In this document: positions 1-8,939 of the stretch, in pieces
How positions within the stretch are numbered: the stretch's first letter is position 1
Layout of the letters: each line of letters opens with the position of its first letter
NCBI GenBank assembly: GCA_024699595.1
Contig: JAILPG010000191.1
Coordinates: forward strand, 1 to 37,161
Reading direction: 5' to 3'
Length of the DNA: 37,161 nt
From: Lachnospiraceae bacterium
Lineage (GTDB): Bacteria > Bacillota_A > Clostridia > Lachnospirales > Lachnospiraceae
The notes under the pieces: model-generated
What the model saw: the letters and a program-made list of their open reading frames with translations, nothing else
What the model was told of the DNA's origin: nothing
Databases searched by the model: none
Made by a program: the position numbers and the translations under genes

Positions 1-2
1 CT

Positions 3-1712
3 TCAGGCAATAAAGTTCCTTTTTTCAGCTCCTTAAGCACAAAGATCATCGCACTCGTAGCAGTGGCTCTGATAGTTGCTGTTGCTGCAGTACTGGTTAT
101 CGTGACGGGAGAGCTTAAGGATGTCATGAGGCAGACGACGCTTAATGAACTGACGTCTCTTGCGGTTTCCGCTGGAGAGACTCTCGATGCCCAGCTTGCA
201 AGGGCTGAAGGCGAGACCAGTTCGACGCTTCTTACGGATACCCTGTCACAGGTCAAGGCAGAAGGGCTTTCAAGCTCTTACGCATACCTTGTTGAGGGAT
301 ATTCAGGCACGATGCTTTATCATCCGACAGCCGAAAAGATCGGATCTCCGGTGGAGAATCCGCTTGTAAGCGGCCTTGTGGATACCATTAAGTCAGGCGG
401 CTCACCCAAAAAGAGCGACGGCGTCTTCTATGAATACAAGGGGAAAAACAAGTGCGCAGGCTATACTCTCCTTGAAACTGAGGATTCCAAGGCGATACTT
501 GTTGTAACAGCTGACGAGGATGATGCTTTTAAATCCATCTATGCCGCAAATAACAAGGCGATAATCGTTGCCATAGTGATCTCGCTTATCTGCATAATAG
601 TGGCCTATCTGGTAAGCACCCTGTTTACAAGGCCGATAAAGGAGATCACAAATATAATCGAAAATACGGCATCTTTTAACTTTAAGAGCGGCGGCTCAAA
701 GACCGAAAAGTTACGCAACAGGAAGGATGAGACCGGCGTGATGGCAAGAGCCGTATCCGGAATGAGGAGCAACCTAAGGGATATGGTAAGAAGCATTGAC
801 GATGCGAGCGGCCGCATAGATGATAACGTCAACATGCTTCAGGATGTTACAAATGTCGTAAACAGCATGTGTACCGACAATTCGGCCACGACCGAACAGC
901 TTGCTGCCGGAATGCAGCAGACAGCCGCAACAGCTGAGAGCATCTATGCAAATATCGGATACATGCAGACCGGTGCCAAGGATATCCTCTCACTTTCCAA
1001 GGAAGGTGAAAACATGTCAGAAGAGGTTATGACGAGGGCCGCAGGACTTAAGGAAAAGACCAGGGAAGCTACCAGAAAGACCAGGGAAACCTACGATTCG
1101 GTAAAGGAAAAATCAGAGAGAGCGATCGAAGGTTCCAAGGCTGTTAACAGGATAAATGAGCTGACAGAGAATATCATGGCGATATCTTCTCAGACCGGAC
1201 TGCTTGCACTTAATGCATCGATCGAGGCGGCAAGAGCGGGAGAGGCCGGAAAAGGCTTTGCGGTCGTTGCTACAGAGATCGGAAACCTGGCTGACCAGAC
1301 TTCCAAGACAGTTGCCGATATCAACGGCATAGTCGGTGAAGTAAATGCTGCCGTGGCGAACATGACAGCCTGTATCGAGGAGACCTCGGGCTTCCTTGAG
1401 GAGACGGTTCTTAGGGATTATGCGGAATTTGCCGATGTTTCCGAGCAGTACAGCTCAGATGCCGAGCAGTTTAAGGAGAGCATGGGTGATATACACTTAT
1501 CGATCGACAATCTCGCCGATTCGATCTCTAAGATATCGGATGCTCTTTCGGGCATCAATTCAACGGTTGGAGAATCCACTCTGGGTGTTACGGATATTGC
1601 CGGAAAGACAACGGATATGGTCACGAAGACGAGCGAGACCAACGGACTAGTGGAAGAGAGCCACCAGTGCGTAGAGCAGCTTAAGGCGATAGTTGATAAT
1701 TTTACCATGTAG
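3..1712 (+). CDS. methyl-accepting chemotaxis protein, 5' end outside window
   Basis: Membrane chemoreceptor that would relay an extracellular signal to CheA/CheW. The frame is open to the left edge: the codons before the GTG at 63 read on without a stop and complete a first membrane helix (about nt 42-105), so 63 is not the true start. Order of parts: TM1, a periplasmic-side sensor of about 125 residues with a Cache-like stretch ([16 protein letters not shown], nt 279-326), TM2 (about nt 558-620), a HAMP region, then a long coiled-coil signalling domain. The conserved hairpin tip is clear at about nt 1188-1290 ([20 protein letters not shown] then [17 protein letters not shown]). No CheR-docking pentapeptide is seen at the C-terminus. 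No che genes lie nearby, so this is an orphan receptor whose ligand cannot be told. Family call is certain. Confidence 0.95.
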   Translation, partial: SGNKVPFFSSLSTKIIALVAVALIVAVAAVLVIVTGELKDVMRQTTLNELTSLAVSAGETLDAQLARAEGETSSTLLTDTLSQVKAEGLSSSYAYLVEGYSGTMLYHPTAEKIGSPVENPLVSGLVDTIKSGGSPKKSDGVFYEYKGKNKCAGYTLLETEDSKAILVVTADEDDAFKSIYAANNKAIIVAIVISLICIIVAYLVSTLFTRPIKEITNIIENTASFNFKSGGSKTEKLRNRKDETGVMARAVSGMRSNLRDMVRSIDDASGRIDDNVNMLQDVTNVVNSMCTDNSATTEQLAAGMQQTAATAESIYANIGYMQTGAKDILSLSKEGENMSEEVMTRAAGLKEKTREATRKTRETYDSVKEKSERAIEGSKAVNRINELTENIMAISSQTGLLALNASIEAARAGEAGKGFAVVATEIGNLADQTSKTVADINGIVGEVNAAVANMTACIEETSGFLEETVLRDYAEFADVSEQYSSDAEQFKESMGDIHLSIDNLADSISKISDALSGINSTVGESTLGVTDIAGKTTDMVTKTSETNGLVEESHQCVEQLKAIVDNFTM

Positions 1713-1790
1713 ATGATATAGGGATCAAAAGTCACAGATCGATCTTGGATATTTATAAAGGCTTTCGGGTCAGAAAAGAGGGAGAATAAA

Positions 1791-2705
1791 ATGATCTATA
1801 CGCTGACGTTCAGCCCGTCCATTGATTATGTGGTATATCTGGACAATGAATTTGAAAGCGGCAGGATAAACAGGGTAAGACACGATGACATCTATTACGG
1901 CGGCAAGGGAGTAAATGTCTCGCAGGTCCTTTTGGGTCTCGGGATAGAGAACACCGCTCTTGGCTTTGTGGCCGGTTTTACCGGAAGAGAGATCGATGAC
2001 GGTCTTAAGCGCATGGGGATTAATACGGACTTTGTTCATTTAAGATCCGGCCGCTCGAGGATAAACATAAAGCTCAAATCAGATGTTGAGAGCGAGATAA
2101 ACGCGGCATCTCCGAGAATAGATGCGTCGGATATAAATGCTCTGTATGAGAAGATTGAAAGGATCGGGCCTAAGGATATGCTGGTGCTTGCGGGCAATGT
2201 ACCCGAAAACATCGACAGAAACCTGCCTGCCATGATAATCGAAAGATTAAGTGATAATTCAACCAAGGTTATAGTGGATACTCAGGGAGAATCGCTGTTT
2301 AACATACTTCCCTACAGACCTTTCCTGATAAAGCCCAATCACGTGGAGCTTTCGGAGCTTTTTAACGAAGAGTTTTCACCGTCTGATACGTTCAGGATCG
2401 AGGAGGCGGCCAGACGTCTTCAGATAAACGGGGCAAGAAACGTGCTCGTCTCGCTTGCAAGCGAAGGAGCCATCCTGGTGACTGAGGACGGAAAGGTGTA
2501 CCACAGACAGGCGCCGGGAGGTTATGTCAAGAATTCGGTCGGTGCGGGTGACAGCATGGTTGCAGGCTTCATAGCCGGCTATATCGAGAATCATGATCTT
2601 GAAGATGCGTTTATCATGGGCATTGCCGCAGGTTCAGCAACGGCTTTTTCCGAGGGACTTGCATCGGGAAGCGAGATCAGGGATCTCTACAGATTAATGA
2701 GATAG
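1791..2705 (+). CDS. fruK: 1-phosphofructokinase (PfkB-family sugar-phosphate kinase)
   Basis: Cytoplasmic kinase of the PfkB/ribokinase fold, 304 aa, normal length. It most likely phosphorylates fructose 1-phosphate to fructose 1,6-bisphosphate with ATP. The N-terminus MIYTLTFSPSIDYVV and the YGGKGVNVSQVL glycine-rich block near residues 42-53 match the 1-phosphofructokinase subgroup. The C-terminal signature NSVGAGDSMVAGF holds the anion-hole GAGD with the catalytic Asp at residue 254. The ATG at 1791 follows a GAGGGAG ribosome site. No fructose PTS or fruR gene is adjacent, which leaves a tagatose-6-phosphate kinase role possible. lgt starts 15 nt downstream, so the two are probably cotranscribed. 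Confidence 0.82.
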   Translation: MIYTLTFSPSIDYVVYLDNEFESGRINRVRHDDIYYGGKGVNVSQVLLGLGIENTALGFVAGFTGREIDDGLKRMGINTDFVHLRSGRSRINIKLKSDVESEINAASPRIDASDINALYEKIERIGPKDMLVLAGNVPENIDRNLPAMIIERLSDNSTKVIVDTQGESLFNILPYRPFLIKPNHVELSELFNEEFSPSDTFRIEEAARRLQINGARNVLVSLASEGAILVTEDGKVYHRQAPGGYVKNSVGAGDSMVAGFIAGYIENHDLEDAFIMGIAAGSATAFSEGLASGSEIRDLYRLMR

Positions 2706-2720
2706 GATGGGTGTTTTATT

Positions 2721-3524
2721 ATGAAAATTGACCTTTTTTCAATAGGAAAATTCACGGTTCACAGTTACGGCCTTCTGATAGGCTTGGGTTTTCTTGCCGC
2801 TGTTTTTATCGGCTGTTACAGGGCAAAAAAAATAAACCTTTCGCCGGATCATTACAGTAATATTGCGATATTTACGCTGATAATCGGTTTCCTTGGCGGA
2901 AAGCTCATGTACATGATAGTGGAGTTTAAGACGCTGCTTGAGGCACCGATGAGGGTTATAGGCTCTGAGGGCTTTGTGGTATACGGAGGCATCATTACCG
3001 GCGTTATCGCTATTTTTACCTACTGTAAAATCAACAAGCTTTCATTTCTTGATTATATAGACCTGCTGGTTCCGTGTGTTGCCATCAATCAGGGCTTTGG
3101 AAGACTCGGCTGCTTCATGGCCGGATGCTGCTACGGAAGAGAGACCGATTCGTGGTTCCATGTGATCTTCCCGCAGGGTTCGCTTGCACCCGCAGGAGTT
3201 CCGCTCATTCCTACGCAGCTTATCTCTGCGTCGTTTGATTTTGCACTCGGTCTTCTGCTTATCGCCTTTTATAAAAAGTTTAAGAGAAGCGGAGATATAG
3301 GAGCCACTTACTTCTTTGCTTATTCAATAGGAAGATTCCTTGTTGAAATGCTAAGAAACGATGAGAGAGGTGCTGTCGGCGCACTGTCGACCTCCCAGTT
3401 CATATCGATCTTCATCCTGATCTTCTCGCTTATCTTCTATGCGATCAACAGAAAGCTCGACGTAAAGCCTGAATGGACCAAGGAGCCTGTAACAGGGGAG
3501 GTGAAAAGCACTGAGGAGAATTAA
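2721..3524 (+). CDS. lgt: prolipoprotein diacylglyceryl transferase family membrane protein (divergent Lgt)
   Basis: Polytopic membrane protein of 267 aa, usual Lgt length, starting at an ATG shortly after fruK. Lgt moves diacylglycerol from phosphatidylglycerol to the lipobox cysteine of preprolipoproteins. The fold markers are present: an N-terminal SYGLLIGLGF helix, the central GRLGCFMAGCCYGRE block (about residues 127-141), and the C-terminal arginine/glutamate helix YSIGRFLVEMLRNDERG. Odd points: the usual HGG motif is YGG here (residue 88), and the asparagine and glutamate of the usual GRxGNFxNxE signature are Cys131 and Cys136. The family call is firm. Whether it is the cell's working Lgt or a related enzyme with another role is uncertain. 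The DUF3048 and TPR lipoproteins in this window would be substrates of an Lgt. Confidence 0.8.
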   Translation: MKIDLFSIGKFTVHSYGLLIGLGFLAAVFIGCYRAKKINLSPDHYSNIAIFTLIIGFLGGKLMYMIVEFKTLLEAPMRVIGSEGFVVYGGIITGVIAIFTYCKINKLSFLDYIDLLVPCVAINQGFGRLGCFMAGCCYGRETDSWFHVIFPQGSLAPAGVPLIPTQLISASFDFALGLLLIAFYKKFKRSGDIGATYFFAYSIGRFLVEMLRNDERGAVGALSTSQFISIFILIFSLIFYAINRKLDVKPEWTKEPVTGEVKSTEEN

Positions 3525-3549
3525 AAAATCAGTGCGGTACCGCATTAGT

Positions 3550-3608
3550 AAAGAGAGTATAAAATATCCCTGCAGCTTGACGCTGCAGGGATATTTTATA
3601 CTCTCTTA
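3550..3608. terminator. perfect 26-bp inverted repeat, bidirectional terminator
   Basis: Arms 3551-3576 and 3582-3607 are exact reverse complements around a 5-nt TTGAC loop. The core next to the loop is GC-rich (TCCCTGCAGC) and the outer part is A/T-rich (ATATTTTATA), so transcripts from either side make a strong stem followed by a U-rich run. It sits between the convergent ends of lgt and the DUF3048 gene, where a shared terminator is expected. The stem is longer and more perfect than usual. Confidence 0.85.
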
Positions 3609-3636
3609 GCTTAAATGCAATTTTTTCTTTCGGAAT

Positions 3637-4767
3637 TTACTGGATATCAAGTCCGCTCCACAGATCATCGGGAACAAGTGCTACATAGGTCATTCCGGTA
3701 TTAAGTGTGATCATGTTTCCGTCTGTGTCGTAATATCTTGTGGGTGTCAGCTCATCCTCTTTTGACCAGGTGATCGGGATGGCCTTTCCGCCTGTGATGT
3801 AATATCCGTCTCTGTTAAAGTCTATCGAATGGAACATCATATATCCGTTCTCATCGAATTTTACATATCTGCAGTTCTGTATCAGTAGATTTGTAAATGA
3901 GAGCTGCTCGTTGTTGTTGCCCGGATCTACATGAGGTGAACCGTACTCTGAATACTTGTAGGTTCCTGATGCCTCGTCATAGTCAAGATAAGGCTTGTTG
4001 TGCTTATAGGGCAGCTGGATATGAGTAGCTGTCATAGAATTGGAGTTTGCCGAAAGATCGACCTTGTTTGACTCCGATGCGAACTGGTAATGCGGTCCGG
4101 GATAGTAGTCGTTGTAGGTCCTGCTGTATCCCTTGCTGTCAAAGTTCTTGTCAAGATCTCCGGTGCAGATGTACTCCGTGAACTCCCTTGATTTTCCGTT
4201 GTCTACTCTTGAGAAGGTACCTGAGAAGTTCTCTACATAATCCTTTGCAAGATAGTCATCAATGTAGAAGGGGCCACCGTCATGGCAGATAACTGCGTTC
4301 CACTCGGGGATTATCTGAAGATTGGTAGGTCTTACGCTTCGGATGGAACCAAGCTGTGTGATGCTCTCCCAGTCTTTTACGAGTACCATGAAACGGGTTA
4401 CACCTTCGTTGGCTGTTGAATTGGTCATCTCATACACGATGTCCGCTTTGGTCAGACCATAGTGCGGCAATGCTGTCTTCTCGTTGTCGACCATTGCAGC
4501 GATGGGTCTCTGATCCTTTATTGATTCGTCGATCCACTCATTGGTAAGTTCGGAACGATACATTCCTTCTCTTGTCTCTTCCTCAACTGCAGTCTCAACG
4601 GGTGCTGCCTCTGTAGGCTTTGCACTGTCATCGGTTATAACCTGTATTACGGGATCGGAAAAAGCCGAATCAGGCTTTGTTTCCGCCTTCTTTTTGTCCT
4701 TATCGCAGCCTGCAAGTACCAGGCAAGCAGTTACTGTAAGGAGAAAGAGTATTCTTGTTTTCCTCAT
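3637..4767 (-). CDS. DUF3048 (YerB-family) lipoprotein
   Basis: Secreted, membrane-anchored lipoprotein of 376 aa whose function is unknown. The start is taken at 4767 (MRKTRILF) rather than the longer frame from 4833, because GGAGG lies about 9 nt before it and the signal peptide follows directly: basic N-terminus, hydrophobic core, lipobox LVLAGC. After an acidic/threonine-rich linker comes the DUF3048 domain: RPIAAMVDNEKTALPHYGL, KADIVYE, EGVTRFMVLV, SIRSVRPTNL, VICHDGGPF. The C-terminal half, with ARYYD-like and GKAIPITWSK segments, matches the second DUF3048 part. B. subtilis YerB is the reference member. It is monocistronic, with its own promoter at 4823-4851 and the 3550-3608 hairpin downstream. 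Confidence 0.88.
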   Translation of the reverse strand: MRKTRILFLLTVTACLVLAGCDKDKKKAETKPDSAFSDPVIQVITDDSAKPTEAAPVETAVEEETREGMYRSELTNEWIDESIKDQRPIAAMVDNEKTALPHYGLTKADIVYEMTNSTANEGVTRFMVLVKDWESITQLGSIRSVRPTNLQIIPEWNAVICHDGGPFYIDDYLAKDYVENFSGTFSRVDNGKSREFTEYICTGDLDKNFDSKGYSRTYNDYYPGPHYQFASESNKVDLSANSNSMTATHIQLPYKHNKPYLDYDEASGTYKYSEYGSPHVDPGNNNEQLSFTNLLIQNCRYVKFDENGYMMFHSIDFNRDGYYITGGKAIPITWSKEDELTPTRYYDTDGNMITLNTGMTYVALVPDDLWSGLDIQ

Positions 4768-4822
4768 TATTATATTCCTCCATGTGTAAAAAACTACTTG
4801 AAAGATTATATCATATAATATT

Positions 4823-4851
4823 ATATTAGTCATGCAAAAAAACTATGGCAA
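4823..4851 (-). promoter_or_regulatory. candidate promoter for the DUF3048 gene
   Basis: On the minus strand TTGCCA (4851-4846), a 17-nt spacer and TAATAT (4828-4823) form a sigma-A-like promoter about 55 nt before the start codon. The surrounding 4768-4889 is very A/T-rich and also contains, on the plus strand, TTGAAA at 4798 with TTATAT 17 nt later, a weaker candidate for traX. The two divergent promoters would overlap. Confidence 0.45.
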
Positions 4852-4889
4852 AACAAATAAATTTTTAGTTATTTTGATATGGATAATAA

Positions 4890-5645
4890 ATGGACAGATT
4901 AGTTGTTAAGTGGAATACTTTTGTTGAAAAACACGGACTTTCAGGCTCCACTCTTAAGATGATCGCATATGTACTGATGATAATAGATCATTCTGCGGCA
5001 ATGCTCGTTATGCCGTATATAGAGCAGAATGTCGGAAACATCCCTTATGAGAGACTTGCATTTCTTCTCAATCTGCATGATATCATGAGAAAAGTCGGCA
5101 GGATCGCTTTCCCGATCTTCTGTTTTTTGCTTGTCGAGGGATATGTACATACGAAGAATATCTACAAATATGAGGCTTCTATTCTGGTGACGGCTCTTGT
5201 TTCCGAGCCTTTTTTTGATCTGGCTCTGCACAGACAGCCCATTTACTGGGGTTATCAGAATGTCTGCTTTACGCTCTTTGTCTGTCTGGTTGTGGTCCAC
5301 GTGGTGGATAAGTGTGTGCTTAAGTCTGACTATAATATTTTCCTAAAGATGCTCATATTCGCGGCGGCGACATGCGGCAGCATGCAGCTTCTCTATCTCA
5401 TGAAGACGGATTACAGCTATAAGGGCGTCTTTGCGGTCACGCTGATGTTTCTGTTCAGGATGATAAGACCTGTAGCGCTTTTTGCAGGAGAAGCGATCTT
5501 TGATTATGAACCCACGGCCTTTTTCTCGATAATACCGCTTATGCTCTATAACGGAAAAAGAGGCTTTAAGACTAAGTACCTGTTTTATCTGGTATACCCC
5601 GGACATCTTTTTTTGATCTGGCTTGTTTCCCTGAAGCTTTTATAG
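4890..5645 (+). CDS. TraX family membrane protein
   Basis: Integral membrane protein of 251 aa with several hydrophobic helices. It begins, after a short polar N-terminus, with SGSTLKMIAYVLMIIDHSAA, and continues with KVGRIAFPIFCFLLVEGY and a LVSEPFFDLAL segment, the hallmarks of the TraX family. The founding member, TraX of the F plasmid, acetylates pilin. Chromosomal Firmicutes members are probably acyltransferase-like, but their substrates are unknown. No conjugation genes occur here, so transfer is not its likely job. The ATG at 4890 has no good ribosome site (GGATAATAA only), so translation may be weak. The 3' end overlaps the convergent DUF2974 gene by 74 nt. Confidence 0.85.
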   Translation: MDRLVVKWNTFVEKHGLSGSTLKMIAYVLMIIDHSAAMLVMPYIEQNVGNIPYERLAFLLNLHDIMRKVGRIAFPIFCFLLVEGYVHTKNIYKYEASILVTALVSEPFFDLALHRQPIYWGYQNVCFTLFVCLVVVHVVDKCVLKSDYNIFLKMLIFAAATCGSMQLLYLMKTDYSYKGVFAVTLMFLFRMIRPVALFAGEAIFDYEPTAFFSIIPLMLYNGKRGFKTKYLFYLVYPGHLFLIWLVSLKLL

Positions 5646-6807
5646 CTTTCTGCTCCTGATCCCCGTTTATCCTGTCCTGGAGGTTTTTTACCGTATCGGA
5701 AAAATCTTTCTTAAGTCGTACAAATTCACTTATCGTTCCTTCGAAAGGAACTTTCCTGCCGGAAAGCAGCAGCTTTTTCATAAACATATGAATAAGCTGT
5801 TTTTTATCTTCATCTATCGTTTCGGAGGCTTTTATCATCCTCAGGGTCACACCCTTCAGATCATAATAGAATTCATTGACGTTTGTGACCTCTGCCCTGT
5901 CAAAGAGATCGAACAGGGTTTTTACGAATACCCTGAGCTCTTCCTCCGACATATCCGTAAGCCACTTGTTGATCGATTCATCCTGATTCTGGGCGTGTTT
6001 ACTGAGCTTATCCTGCTTGAATCTGTGATCGCTTATCGCCCAGTTGTATGGATTGTGCTGCATGAGAGCCATTCCTTTGCATTCGACCACCTCATAGGCG
6101 TCGGTTTCCGTAAGCAGCATTCCTACTATGGATGAAGCGGGAACGGATTTTCTTAAGTGCTTTCTAATGTAGACCTTTTCTTTATCCGTTATGGTTCCTT
6201 TAGTAAAGCCCGGACCGTCGTGCGAATAAATCCTTTTTATCTTAAGCTTTCGTTCATCGCTTAATTTGGCACACGAATAGACGGCGAGATTTCCGCCCTT
6301 TGAATGGCCGCCGACATATATCGGGCCTGAAAGTCTGTCGATTATGTTGTTTAAATAGGAGAGTGCATGAAGCTGCGCGGGAACGGGGCTTTCATATACC
6401 ATGTTAAAATCTTCGCGCCATCCGATGATGGAATCATCCGTTCCCCTGAAGGCGACGTAATTAAGCCTGTCCTTAAATATGAAAGTCATAGCGGAAAACT
6501 GGATCTCTTTGTCCGCATCGACGATGTTTACGTAGTTTTTTATCTGCATGTTTCCGTAACGCATGCTATCAGAGGCTGCTTCAAACAGCTCCCTGTTTAC
6601 TTTTTCATATCTTCTGTCAAGAAAAAAACTGTCCGTGCCGGGCCTTCTTGAAAGCTGCCTGAGGGTTACGGTTTCATCTATCAACAGGATATCGTCATAT
6701 TTCAGATAAGACAGCTGTGAGAGTATCAGAGAATCGACCTCACCAAATGGAAGCTCATCAAGTGTCCTGTTTCCGTATTTGTTTACGTAATCTATGATAT
6801 TTATCAT
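5572..6807 (-). CDS. DUF2974 (Mbeg1-like) alpha/beta hydrolase
   Basis: Predicted cytoplasmic serine hydrolase of 411 aa, related to class-3 lipases but with unknown substrate. The nucleophile elbow GHSKGGNLAVYSC is clear near residue 168. Before it come MTFIFKDRLNYVAFRGTDDSIIGWREDF, the typical lipase-3-like approach strand, and SHDGPGF after it. The N-terminus MINIIDYVNKYGNRTLDELPFGEVDSLILSQLSYL is the usual DUF2974 start. The ATG at 6807 overlaps the stop of the signal peptidase gene by 4 nt (ATGA), so the two are translationally coupled. The last 24 codons run antisense to the end of traX, and that tail is lysine-rich and probably unstructured. No signal peptide is seen. Confidence 0.85.
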   Translation of the reverse strand: MINIIDYVNKYGNRTLDELPFGEVDSLILSQLSYLKYDDILLIDETVTLRQLSRRPGTDSFFLDRRYEKVNRELFEAASDSMRYGNMQIKNYVNIVDADKEIQFSAMTFIFKDRLNYVAFRGTDDSIIGWREDFNMVYESPVPAQLHALSYLNNIIDRLSGPIYVGGHSKGGNLAVYSCAKLSDERKLKIKRIYSHDGPGFTKGTITDKEKVYIRKHLRKSVPASSIVGMLLTETDAYEVVECKGMALMQHNPYNWAISDHRFKQDKLSKHAQNQDESINKWLTDMSEEELRVFVKTLFDLFDRAEVTNVNEFYYDLKGVTLRMIKASETIDEDKKQLIHMFMKKLLLSGRKVPFEGTISEFVRLKKDFSDTVKNLQDRINGDQEQKAIKASGKQARSKKDVRGIPDKTGT

Positions 6808-7409
6808 TTTATTCTGCCGGGTCTTCTAAAATATCTGAAAAAGGCCTTCCCAAGGATCTTTTCCTTATATACAAAGGTGTTGACCCAGTACCTTGAGTCG
6901 GCAGAATTGTTCCTGTTGTCGCCCATTACGAAGTATGCGCCCTCAGGAACTTTCACCGGCCCGTAATCCCCGATAGGCGTGACCTTGACATAAGGCTCAT
7001 CAAGTGGGGTATCAGATCCGTTTATATATATCTTTCCATCCTTCATTTCCAGCGTATCACCCGGAAGACCTATGACTCTTTTAATGAACAGCTGTTTTTC
7101 GTCATCGGGGAATTTGAAAATAACGATGTCTCCGCGTTCGGGATCGCTCTTTAAGTATGCAAGCCTGTTTCCGAGGATCCTGTCTCCGGTCATTATCGTT
7201 GACTCCATTGATGCGGAAGGAATCACGGCATTTACGAGTATAAACGTATTAAGCACTACGGCAAGCACCACCGCTATCTCGATCGCTATGATCCATTCTT
7301 TTAATTCTTCTTTAAATTCATTAGTCATGATTTTTAGATATCTTCTTATCCTGTGATCTTTTTGATGATGGCGCCCTTCTTCGGGGCCTTTTTCTTCGGA
7401 GTTTCCCAA
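6804..7409 (-). CDS. lepB: signal peptidase I
   Basis: Membrane-bound serine protease that cuts signal peptides from exported proteins. It is 201 aa with one N-terminal membrane helix (EIAVVLAVVLNTFILV). The catalytic serine lies in IPSASMESTI and the catalytic lysine in FIKRVIGLPGD. Box C-E motifs follow: GDRILGNRL, GDIVIF, and PEGAYFVMGDNRNNSADSRYW. The start is ambiguous. The frame can begin at a TTG (7409) just after an in-frame stop, or at the ATG at 7328 (MTNEFKEELKEW), and neither has a strong ribosome site. The TTG start gives a basic cytoplasmic extension. It is the first gene of a two-gene minus-strand operon with the DUF2974 hydrolase. Confidence 0.93.
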   Translation of the reverse strand: MGNSEEKGPEEGRHHQKDHRIRRYLKIMTNEFKEELKEWIIAIEIAVVLAVVLNTFILVNAVIPSASMESTIMTGDRILGNRLAYLKSDPERGDIVIFKFPDDEKQLFIKRVIGLPGDTLEMKDGKIYINGSDTPLDEPYVKVTPIGDYGPVKVPEGAYFVMGDNRNNSADSRYWVNTFVYKEKILGKAFFRYFRRPGRIK

Positions 7410-7432
7410 TTGACCCTATCATCATCCTGCTA

Positions 7433-7461
7433 ATTATAGTATAATCGGGTATGGAATACAA
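7433..7461 (-). promoter_or_regulatory. candidate promoter for signal peptidase gene
   Basis: Minus strand TTGTAT (7461-7456), 17-nt spacer, perfect TATAAT (7438-7433). The predicted start site, about 7426, lies 17 nt before the TTG codon at 7409. On the plus strand the same stretch holds TATAAT at 7440-7445, a possible -10 for the MBOAT gene but without a good -35. The two divergent units share this 80-nt gap. Confidence 0.4.
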
Positions 7462-7490
7462 GCAGAGCAGAGGTGGAGTAGAGGTTTGAG

Positions 7491-8930
7491 ATGCTGTTCA
7501 ATTCATTGCAATTCCTGATTTTTTTCCCGACAGTCGTACTTATATACTTCATTATCCCGGCAAAGTACAGATACCTGTGGCTGCTTGCCTGCAGCTACTT
7601 CTATTACCTGTGCAGGGATGACTCTGTAGTCCTCTTTTTAATAATAGCAACTGTTATTACATGGGCCACGGGTGGCATCCTTGATAAAATAACAGATCTA
7701 AAGCTAAAGAGGGCGGTCGCAATATCGGGTGCTATAATAAATCTTCTGCCGCTTATCGTATTAAAGTACGGACACTTTGCCCTGGGGCTCGTAAATGCCG
7801 GTATTTCCTTTGATCCGCTCCTTCCGGCAGGAATATCTTTCTATATTTTTCAATCAACAACATATATTATTGACAGATACAGGGGCGAGACGGAGGTCGA
7901 AAAGAACTTTCTTAAGTATGCGCTGTTCGTTTCATTTTTCCCATGCATTCTCTCTGGCCCCATAGAAAGATCGAAGAACTTCCTTATACAGATAGATGAA
8001 AAACAGGCAAGGGAGAAGAGAAAAGGTTTTGATCCTGTAAGATGCAGGCAGGGACTTATGTATATGCTGTGGGGATATTTCCTTAAGCTTGTCATAGTCT
8101 CGAGACTTACGATCCTTACCGATAATGTTTTTTCCTTATATAAAGGATTTAAGGGATATCTGATCCTTGTTGCCGTATTTGCATATTCTTTCCAGATCTA
8201 CTGCGATTTTGCCGGCTATTCCTTTATAGCTGTAGGATGTGCAAAGATCATGGGTTATGACATAACGCTTAATTTCAGGCAGCCCTATCTTGCAAAGAGT
8301 GTTGCGGATTTCTGGAGAAGATGGCATATATCGCTTTCATCGTGGTTTCGGGATTATCTGTATATACCTCTCGGCGGAAACAGAAAGGGAAATTTAAGGC
8401 GTTATTTAAATATAATGATAGTCTTTCTGTTAAGCGGCCTGTGGCATGGTGCCAATCTGACCTTTGTATTCTGGGGCTTTTTGTTCGGAGCTTACCAGGT
8501 AGTGGGATATATAATAAGGAAGAAAAAGAAAACGGGTCCTTTACCCGGAGAAAAAGGAGCAGAAAACGGCGCTTTTGGGATCGTACTTACCTTCGTCCTC
8601 GTAACTCTTACCTGGATCCCTTTCAGGGCACAGAGCATATCCGAGGCCTTTGATGTATTCGTATCGATCTTTTCAAACTACGGTAACACTGCTTATGGCG
8701 GGAGTCTTTCCGGCCTCGGTCTCGGAGTCAACAACCTGCTCTTTGTGATATTTGCGGTCATTGTCCTTATTTTTACCGATGTCATGTGTGAAAAAAGGAA
8801 ATGTACTGTAGCAACGCTTTTTGAAAACAGTCCGGTAGTTTACAGATGGGGATTTTATTATCTTCTTATTGTAATGATATTATTCTCACTCAATCTGTCG
8901 ACCACCGAATTTCTATATCAGAAGTTTTGA
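7491..8930 (+). CDS. MBOAT family O-acyltransferase (AlgI/DltB-like)
   Basis: Polytopic membrane acyltransferase of 479 aa that moves acyl groups (usually acetyl) across the membrane to a surface polymer. N-terminus MLFNSLQFLIFFPTVVLIYF is typical of AlgI/PatA-type proteins. Conserved blocks: LPAGISFYIFQSTTYIIDRY, the FWRRWHISLSSWFRDYLYIP block, and SGLWHGANLTFVFWG with the invariant active-site histidine at residue 319. The ATG at 7491 follows GAGGTTTGAG. The gene directly downstream encodes an SGNH-type protein, the usual periplasmic-side partner, so extracellular glycan O-acetylation is the likely role. DltB is less likely, since dltA, dltC and dltD are absent. Confidence 0.92.
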   Translation: MLFNSLQFLIFFPTVVLIYFIIPAKYRYLWLLACSYFYYLCRDDSVVLFLIIATVITWATGGILDKITDLKLKRAVAISGAIINLLPLIVLKYGHFALGLVNAGISFDPLLPAGISFYIFQSTTYIIDRYRGETEVEKNFLKYALFVSFFPCILSGPIERSKNFLIQIDEKQAREKRKGFDPVRCRQGLMYMLWGYFLKLVIVSRLTILTDNVFSLYKGFKGYLILVAVFAYSFQIYCDFAGYSFIAVGCAKIMGYDITLNFRQPYLAKSVADFWRRWHISLSSWFRDYLYIPLGGNRKGNLRRYLNIMIVFLLSGLWHGANLTFVFWGFLFGAYQVVGYIIRKKKKTGPLPGEKGAENGAFGIVLTFVLVTLTWIPFRAQSISEAFDVFVSIFSNYGNTAYGGSLSGLGLGVNNLLFVIFAVIVLIFTDVMCEKRKCTVATLFENSPVVYRWGFYYLLIVMILFSLNLSTTEFLYQKF

Positions 8931-8939
8931 GGTATGTTT

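Noticed and set aside
4890..5645. TraX as evidence for a conjugative element
   Set aside because: No relaxase, coupling protein, integrase, attachment site or other transfer gene is present, and the flanks are housekeeping genes.
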